Origin: Alphaproteobacteria bacterium
GTDB lineage: Bacteria; Pseudomonadota; Alphaproteobacteria; Rhodobacterales; Rhodobacteraceae
Direction: 5' to 3'
Assembly: GCA_030425925.1 (NCBI GenBank)
Contig: JAUHZO010000016.1
Span: 35,555 to 99,554, forward strand
Length of the DNA: 64,000 bases
Shown: in pieces, positions 59,499 through 64,000 of the stretch
Position numbering within the stretch: the first letter of the stretch is position 1
How the letters are laid out: each line of letters begins with the position of its first letter
The notes under the pieces: model-generated
The model's input: the letters and a program-made list of their open reading frames with translations, nothing else
Database searches by the model: none
Told to the model about the DNA's origin: nothing
Program-made: the position numbers and the translations under genes

Positions 59499-61064
59499 AT
59501 GGCCGAAGCAGCACTACAGACACGCCGCCGCCGCGGCGGCGGCCGCGCCGGGAACGCTCAGCGCCGCGGAGGGGCCGTCATCGAACAGACGCCCTGGCGG
59601 ATCCCGGTCAACCTGGACCGTCCCACCGAACCGCTGGACGACGAGGGTGTGGCCCGCGTGCACGAGGCCGCCATGCGCATCCTCGAAGAGATCGGGATCG
59701 AGTTCCTCAATCCCGAGGCGCTGGACATCTTCCGTGCGGCCGGCTGCATCGTCGAGGGCGAAAACGTCCGGATGGGCCGCGACCTGGTCATGGAGATGGT
59801 GGCCAAGGCACCGCGCGAATTCACGCTGACGCCGCGCAACCTCGAGCGCACCATCACGGTGGGCGGGCGCAACATGCTGTTCGGCAACGTGTCGTCGCCG
59901 CCGAATTACTGGGACATGGAGATCGGGCGCAAGGTCGCGGGCACCCGGGAACAGTGCCGCAACCTGCTGAAACTGACGCAGTATTTCAACTGCATCCATT
60001 TCGCGGGCGGCTATCCGGTAGAGCCGGTGGACGTGCATGCCAGCGTCCGGCACCTGGATGTGCTCTATGACAAGCTGACGATCGGCGACAAGGTCGTGCA
60101 TGCCTATTCGCTGGGCAAGGAGCGGGTCGAGGATGTGATGGAGATGGTGCGCATCGCGGGCGGGCTCACGCATGAAGAGTTCGACGCGACACCGCGGATG
60201 TACACCAACATCAACTCCACCTCGCCGCTGAAGCATGACTTTCCGATGATCGACGGCTGGCTGCGCATGGCGCGGCGCGGCCAGGCACTGGTGGTCACGC
60301 CCTTCACGCTGGCGGGGGCCATGGCCCCGGTGACGATGGCGGGCGCGGTGGCGCAGTCGCTGGCCGAGGCGCTGTGCGCCGTGGTTCTGGCGCAGATCGT
60401 CAGGCCCGGCGTGCCCTGCGTGATCGGCACCTTCACCTCGAACGTCGACATGAAATCCGGCGCCCCGGCCTTTGGCACGCCGGAATACATGCGCGCCACC
60501 CAGATGACCGGCCAGCTGGCACGGTTCTACGGGCTGCCGCTGCGGTCCTCGGGGGTCTGCGCGGCCAATGTGCCCGACGGTCAGGCGATGTGGGAGACCG
60601 AGCACAGCCTGTGGGCCGCGGTGCAGTCCGGCACCAACATGGTTTATCACGCGGCGGGCTGGCTCGAAGGCGGGCTGATTGCCTCGCCCGAGAAATTCGT
60701 CATGGATTGCGAGGTGTTGAGCCAGATCCAGCGCTATATGGAACCCGAGATCTGCGACACCTCGGATGACGGTCTGGCGCTGGATGCGATCCGCGAAGTC
60801 GGCCATAGCGGGCACTTCTTCGGCATCCAGCACACCCAGGACCGCTACACCACCGCCTTTCACCAGCCGTTCCTGTCGGACTGGAAGAACTACGAGGCCT
60901 GGGAAGCGGCGGGCGCGGTCTGGACGGCGGAACGCGCGCACCAGCTGTTCAAGCTGATCGTGAACGAATTCGAGGAACCGCCGATGGAGGAGGGCATCCG
61001 CGAAGAGCTGGCCGAGTTCGTGGCCCGCCGCAAGGCCGAAGGCGGCGCGCCGACGGATTTCTGA
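59499..61064 (+). CDS. Trimethylamine methyltransferase family (MttB-like) protein, non-pyrrolysine
   Basis: This 521-residue corrinoid methyltransferase homologue has an Arg-rich N-terminus and the MttB barrel with conserved DVHASVRHLDVL, PVTMAGAVAQSLAEAL (about 278), GTFTSNVDMKSGAPAFGTPE (about 314) and LRSSGVCAAN (about 350). The frame is open throughout, with no in-frame UAG, so it is the non-pyrrolysine branch (such as glycine betaine methyltransferases), not trimethylamine methyltransferase. GGGAGGAG precedes the ATG. Substrate is unknown; a quaternary amine is likely. No corrinoid protein is adjacent. A large inverted repeat follows (61073-61117). Confidence 0.85.
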   Translation: MAEAALQTRRRRGGGRAGNAQRRGGAVIEQTPWRIPVNLDRPTEPLDDEGVARVHEAAMRILEEIGIEFLNPEALDIFRAAGCIVEGENVRMGRDLVMEMVAKAPREFTLTPRNLERTITVGGRNMLFGNVSSPPNYWDMEIGRKVAGTREQCRNLLKLTQYFNCIHFAGGYPVEPVDVHASVRHLDVLYDKLTIGDKVVHAYSLGKERVEDVMEMVRIAGGLTHEEFDATPRMYTNINSTSPLKHDFPMIDGWLRMARRGQALVVTPFTLAGAMAPVTMAGAVAQSLAEALCAVVLAQIVRPGVPCVIGTFTSNVDMKSGAPAFGTPEYMRATQMTGQLARFYGLPLRSSGVCAANVPDGQAMWETEHSLWAAVQSGTNMVYHAAGWLEGGLIASPEKFVMDCEVLSQIQRYMEPEICDTSDDGLALDAIREVGHSGHFFGIQHTQDRYTTAFHQPFLSDWKNYEAWEAAGAVWTAERAHQLFKLIVNEFEEPPMEEGIREELAEFVARRKAEGGAPTDF

Positions 61065-61072
61065 TCCTCCGG

Positions 61073-61117
61073 CATCGCGCGGTCAGGCAGTGGAAGCCAC
61101 GGCCCGGTCGCGCGATG
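61073..61117. terminator. Inverted repeat after the mttB-like gene
   Basis: CATCGCGCG (61073-61081) and CGCGCGATG (61109-61117), with an inner GTGG-AAG-CCAC stem (61090-61100). It lies between the mttB-like stop and the H-NOX gene. No T run, so Rho-independent termination is uncertain. Confidence 0.45.
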
Positions 61118-61212
61118 TGTGAAAGCCGCGTGAATTTCCGTGCAATTGCATTTGTTTCAGGATTGTTAAACCCCGACCGCCAAACTGCCCCCGGGAATGG
61201 TGAGGCGCAGTT

Positions 61213-61818
61213 ATGCACGGTTTGGTCTTTAGAACGTTGCAGGTGTTCGTGCAGGATACGTATGGCCCGGAAACATGGGCCGACGTGGTGCTGCGCGCGG
61301 AACTGGACGCGCCTGTCTTCGAATCGATGTTCCACTACGACCCCGCGCTGCTGGATACCGTTCTGGCGGCGGTAGGGGTGCAGCTGGACAAGCCGCGCGA
61401 TGCGATTCTCGAAGATGTGGGCACCTACCTCGTGTCGCACCCCAATTGCGAAGGGCTGCGGCGGCTGTTGCGCTTTGGAGGGGTGGATTTCATCGAATTC
61501 CTGCACTCGCTCGACGATCTGCCCGATCGTGCCCGGCTGGCCGTGTCGGACCTGGTGCTGCCGGAAATCGAATTGCAGGATCACGCGCAGAACCGGTTTC
61601 ACCTGCGGATCACGGGCCAGCCGCCGGGCTTTGGCCATGTCATGGTGGGCGTGTTGCGGGCGATGGCGGACGATTACGGCGCGCTGGTCCTGATGGACCA
61701 TCTGGGGCAAGCGGGCGACAGCGAAACCATCGATCTCACGGTGATCGAAACCTCCTTTGCCCGTGGCCGCGATTTCGAACTCGCGGCCGCCCAGCCCGCT
61801 GCCGGAGGTGACGCATGA
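61213..61818 (+). CDS. H-NOX-family protein lacking the canonical heme ligands
   Basis: This 201-residue protein is clearly of the heme NO-binding (H-NOX) family: MHGLVFRTLQVFVQDTYGPETWADV and FIEFLHSLDDLPDRARLAV. In a gapless alignment with Thermoanaerobacter H-NOX from memory, the proximal His of DEVH is replaced by Pro104 (DDLP); the following Pro (117) is kept, and the YxSxR heme-anchoring positions are T134, Q136, P138. His98 is six residues upstream. It may bind heme differently, bind another ligand, or not bind heme. It is coupled to a GGDEF protein by an ATGA overlap, so it probably controls c-di-GMP synthesis. A palindrome TGCAATTGCA (61141-61150) lies in its leader. Confidence 0.82.
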   Translation: MHGLVFRTLQVFVQDTYGPETWADVVLRAELDAPVFESMFHYDPALLDTVLAAVGVQLDKPRDAILEDVGTYLVSHPNCEGLRRLLRFGGVDFIEFLHSLDDLPDRARLAVSDLVLPEIELQDHAQNRFHLRITGQPPGFGHVMVGVLRAMADDYGALVLMDHLGQAGDSETIDLTVIETSFARGRDFELAAAQPAAGGDA

Positions 61819-62804
61819 CCCTGCCGATGTCGATCCTGCACCGCCTGTGCCCGATGCATGTCGTGCTGGACCGTGCCGGACGGGTCCGCCAGGCCGGCGC
61901 GACGTTGCGCAAGCTTGGCCTTGGCCCGCTGGAAGGGCGGGCCTTTCTCGACCTGTTCGAGGTGTACCGCCCGCGCTCGGTCAACAGCATGGCCCAGCTG
62001 CTGCAGACCGAGGGGCGCAAGCTGCATCTCCGCGGTCGCAGCGCTCGGCGCACCGCGCTCAAGGGCGTGCTGGCGGCGGACGGGCAGGGCGGCGCGGTGA
62101 TCAACCTGTCTTTCGGCATCGGCGTGATCGACGCGGTGCGCGACTATGCGCTGACCGGCACCGACTTCGCCGCCACCGACCTGACCGTCGAGATGCTTTA
62201 CCTGGTCGAGGCGAAATCCGCCGCGATGGAGGCGTCGCGCCGACTCAACACGCGTCTCAAGGGGGCAATGGTGGCCGCCGAACAGCAGGCCTTTACCGAC
62301 ACGCTCACCGGTTTGCGCAACCGGCGCGCCATGGATCACGTGCTGGCCCGGCTCGCCCGCCGGGCCGAACCGTTCTGCCTGATGCATCTGGACCTCGATT
62401 TCTTCAAACAGGTCAACGACACGCTGGGCCACGCAGCAGGTGACTATGTGCTGCAATGCGTCGCCCACCAGATGGTCGACGCGACCCGCAAGGACGACAC
62501 CGTGGCCCGCGTGGGCGGCGACGAATTCGTCATCATCCTGCCCGGCCCGGTGCAGCAGGACCGCGTGGAAGAACTGGCCTCACGGCTGATCACACGGATC
62601 GAACAGCCGATCCTGCATGACGGCCGGGTGTGCCGGGTGTCGGCCAGCATCGGCATAAGCTTCGGTACCGAAGCCGCGCGCGCCCCGAACGACATTCTGG
62701 AAGAAGCCGATATCGCGCTCTACGAGGCGAAACGGGCCGGGCGCGCCCAGTTCCGCTTCTTCCTGCGCACACCGCAAGAGGCGGTTTCGGCGCGTAACGG
62801 ATAG
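61815..62804 (+). CDS. Diguanylate cyclase with HNOB-associated N-terminal domain
   Basis: This 329-residue protein has an N-terminal segment (about 7-70; LCPMHVVLDRAGRVRQAG...LDLFEVYRPRS) of the heme-NO-binding-associated (HNOBA) type, a coiled-coil linker (VEMLYLVEAKSAAMEASRR...), and a GGDEF domain (about 155-320) with intact RVGGDEF and an RxxD inhibitory site (RKDD). It is the output partner of the H-NOX-like protein with which it shares ATGA; H-NOX/cyclase pairs control biofilm or quorum responses in other bacteria. Activity of this pair is inferred. Confidence 0.88.
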   Translation: MTLPMSILHRLCPMHVVLDRAGRVRQAGATLRKLGLGPLEGRAFLDLFEVYRPRSVNSMAQLLQTEGRKLHLRGRSARRTALKGVLAADGQGGAVINLSFGIGVIDAVRDYALTGTDFAATDLTVEMLYLVEAKSAAMEASRRLNTRLKGAMVAAEQQAFTDTLTGLRNRRAMDHVLARLARRAEPFCLMHLDLDFFKQVNDTLGHAAGDYVLQCVAHQMVDATRKDDTVARVGGDEFVIILPGPVQQDRVEELASRLITRIEQPILHDGRVCRVSASIGISFGTEAARAPNDILEEADIALYEAKRAGRAQFRFFLRTPQEAVSARNG

Positions 62805-62904
62805 ACCGCTGCAACAGCGCCCGAAACCCGCCCGGATCACACGGTTTTTCGCGCGGATGGGGCTTGATCCCGCCCACCACCCGTCGTAAGGAACGCGACA
62901 CGGT

Positions 62905-62979
62905 TGGGGTGTAGCCAAGTGGTAAGGCAACGGTTTTTGGTACCGCGTACCGTAGGTTCGAATCCTACCACCCCAGCCA
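62905..62979 (+). tRNA. tRNA-Gln (anticodon TTG), CCA encoded
   Basis: The cloverleaf is read directly: acceptor TGGGGTG/CACCCCA, D-arm GCC-AAGTGGTAA-GGC, anticodon stem with loop TTTTGGT (anticodon TTG), T-arm GTAGG-TTCGAAT-CCTAC, discriminator G and encoded CCA (62977-62979). Position 27-43 is an A-C mismatch. The sequence resembles bacterial tRNA-Gln(UUG). It is followed by features of an integrated element, so its 3' end is a likely attachment site. Confidence 0.95.
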
Positions 62980-63043
62980 ATTTTCCCCTAAGTAGTTGAA
63001 TTTATTGAGTGGTCGTGATGTGTTCTGCGGTGGAAACCCCAAC

Positions 63044-63082
63044 TGCATCACAGGGGTGCATCACATCGGTGCATCACAGGCC
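63044..63082 (+). repeat. Three 13-bp direct repeats (iterons)
   Basis: TGCATCACA begins at 63044, 63057 and 63070, exactly 13 bases apart (each followed by 4 variable bases: GGGG, TCGG, GGCC). They lie 65 bases after tRNA-Gln and 49 bases before the integrase-like gene. The spacing suggests a protein-binding array (integrase arm sites or an excisionase/regulator). Confidence 0.75.
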
Positions 63083-63130
63083 CTCGGAACGGAATGAGTT
63101 TCGCGCTCCCAAAGCAAGGGGTGCAGGACC

Positions 63131-63802
63131 ATGACCGGATTGAATCACGTGATCCGCCGGGGCGCGGTTTATGTCTGGCGGCGCAGGATCACGTCGCGCG
63201 CTGGCGGCGATACGGAGCGGTATATGCAGTTCAGTCTCCGCACGACGAGGTTTTCCACAGCCAAGTCGCTCGCAAATGTTGCAAACCTCGCTTTCGCGAC
63301 ATCTATGCTGGAAATGGAGCACGGACGGATCACCCCGGCCGAGGCGCAGAGCTTTCTTGCGAGAGTCGTGGCAGACGAACTGACGCGCATTGAAGAGGAA
63401 CGCTATTTCGAGCCTCCGGCCTCGTCGCCCGCGGAAAGGCGCACCCGGTATCTCATCGAGAGATCCCGCGCCGTTGCTGCGCGACTGGTGGCGTCGAGGG
63501 GTATGGGCGCGGCGCTTCTTCCGGAGGACTGCGCAGAACTGGCTTCCGAAGGATTTTCCGAATCCGATCTGGCCATGGTGGAACGCGAGATTGTCCACGT
63601 GCAGGACCGTTGCGCCAAGCAGGCTTTCATAGCGGAAACTTGTGAACAGGCGTCTTCTGTTCTTGGACGCTGCCCGAACAGTGATGCGGATGTGCGCGCG
63701 CTGGTCGCCGTACGCGTCGCGGCAGAAGCCGAGGCGCTGAGGCGCGTCGACACCTGCCGGGCAACAATGTCGTCAAGGATGGCCTATACTGGGGGGCGAT
63801 GA
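63131..63802 (+). CDS. Integrase-like N-terminal fragment (DUF6538-type), probably truncated
   Basis: This 223-residue protein begins MTGLNHVIRRGAVYVWRRRI, the N-terminal DNA-binding start typical of phage-type tyrosine recombinases of Rhodobacterales (DUF6538-like). Residues 25-110 continue in that manner (RYMQFSLRTTRFSTAKSLAN...), then a helical region follows, but the catalytic R...HxxR...Y domain is missing; the frame stops at 63802, about 70 bases before an IS left end. It is thus probably a remnant. It lies beside tRNA-Gln, as integrases of tRNA-targeting elements do. A short intact accessory protein cannot be excluded. Confidence 0.6.
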   Translation: MTGLNHVIRRGAVYVWRRRITSRAGGDTERYMQFSLRTTRFSTAKSLANVANLAFATSMLEMEHGRITPAEAQSFLARVVADELTRIEEERYFEPPASSPAERRTRYLIERSRAVAARLVASRGMGAALLPEDCAELASEGFSESDLAMVEREIVHVQDRCAKQAFIAETCEQASSVLGRCPNSDADVRALVAVRVAAEAEALRRVDTCRATMSSRMAYTGGR

Positions 63803-63870
63803 TCGCGAGCCTGTCGGGCAGATGCCAATGCTTTTGAAACTATGCTCGAAGCATCTGTTGCGCGGATGCT

Positions 63871-64000
63871 GAGTTTAGGGTCAGGACCCATTGAATGAGC
63901 GGTAAGCTCATGATTCACTGTTCGAAAAGGGAGCGGTGGCATGAGCAATCTCTTCTGGCTGACGGACGCGCAGATGGCGCGTCTGGAGCCCTACTTCCCG
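63871..64000 (+). mobile_element. Left end of an IS5-family-like insertion sequence (continues beyond window)
   Basis: The end region GAGTTTAGGGTCAGGACCCA (63871-63890) carries the dyad GGGTC-AG-GACCC typical of IS5-type terminal repeats, followed by another dyad ATGAGC-GGTAA-GCTCAT (63895-63911) and the transposase start. The exact left boundary and target duplication cannot be fixed without the right end. Confidence 0.6.
63941..64000 (+). CDS. IS5-family-like transposase, N-terminal 20 residues (truncated by window end)
   Basis: The frame encodes MSNLFWLTDAQMARLEPYFP, the usual first residues of roseobacter IS5-family transposases. GGGAGCGG lies upstream of the ATG at 63941. The rest of the gene is beyond the window. 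Confidence 0.75.
   Translation, partial: MSNLFWLTDAQMARLEPYFP

Noticed and set aside
59499..61064. Pyrrolysine-containing trimethylamine methyltransferase
   Set aside because: There is no in-frame amber codon; the reading frame is open without readthrough.

Overview
The window looks like a chromosome segment of a marine-type alphaproteobacterium of the Rhodobacteraceae (Roseobacter group). The evidence is the uniformly high GC coding sequence, gene families typical of that group (DUF3726, DUF3572, DUF2339, a non-pyrrolysine MttB homologue, VIT1/CCC1 and PCu(A)C proteins, L-cysteate/D-cysteine lyase beside a sulfopropanediol-dehydrogenase-like HisD homologue) and three separate RTX proteins. 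Gene density is high, tandem genes often overlap by ATGA, and no stretch longer than 300 bases lacks a gene.

Layout. 1-3.9 kb: the end of a peptide-type ABC transporter operon followed by two tandem PHP metallohydrolases. 4.2-8.8 kb: a 1512-residue secreted nucleotidase with RTX repeats. 9-25 kb: housekeeping and membrane genes (ileS, DUF2269, an SDR with a membrane tail, an FAD monooxygenase, a VIT1-type transporter, DUF2339), a second RTX protein, and the ycjX - GNAT - ycjF cluster divergent from truA. 25.6-31 kb: a three-gene cluster (547-residue unknown, DUF3726, PhyH dioxygenase), then a convergent M20 amidohydrolase and M19 dipeptidase. 31-36.9 kb: argD-argF, a sterol-desaturase-like protein and hrpB. 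36.9-43.6 kb: a third RTX protein, meaB, rpmB, a copper pair (DUF2946-like and PCu(A)C), a sirtuin and a DUF1353 lipoprotein. 43.6-45.5 kb: a small accessory patch with an AT-rich foreign gene, a DUF4160/DUF2442 pair and an orphan Pycsar-effector-like membrane protein, abutting lepA. 47.5-53 kb: an Asp/Glu racemase, a sulfonate-type operon (cuyA-like and hpsN-like) with a divergent LysR regulator, and an alpha/beta hydrolase; two clusters of a palindromic repeat family lie here. 53-59.4 kb: NUDIX, DUF983, an EF-hand protein, an ECF sigma - anti-sigma - metal-sensor operon, a PleD-like diguanylate cyclase with dead receivers, DUF3572 and a HAD phosphatase. 59.5-62.8 kb: the MttB homologue, then an H-NOX-like protein translationally coupled to a GGDEF protein. 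62.9-64 kb: tRNA-Gln(UUG), three 13-bp direct repeats, an integrase-like fragment and the left end of an IS5-type element, which together read as the edge of an integrated element.

The most unusual observations are these: (1) four palindromes sharing a TTTTCG-N-CGAAAA core whose flanking base pairs covary; (2) a predicted three-way-junction RNA with a U-rich tail upstream of argD; (3) an H-NOX homologue whose proximal histidine and YxSxR motif are both absent although it stays coupled to a diguanylate cyclase; (4) a PleD homologue lacking the phospho-acceptor aspartates but keeping its cyclase and I-site; (5) 13-bp iterons next to tRNA-Gln; (6) an orphan PycTM-like effector beside a TA-like pair and an AT-rich gene. 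All functions are inferred from sequence reading alone.
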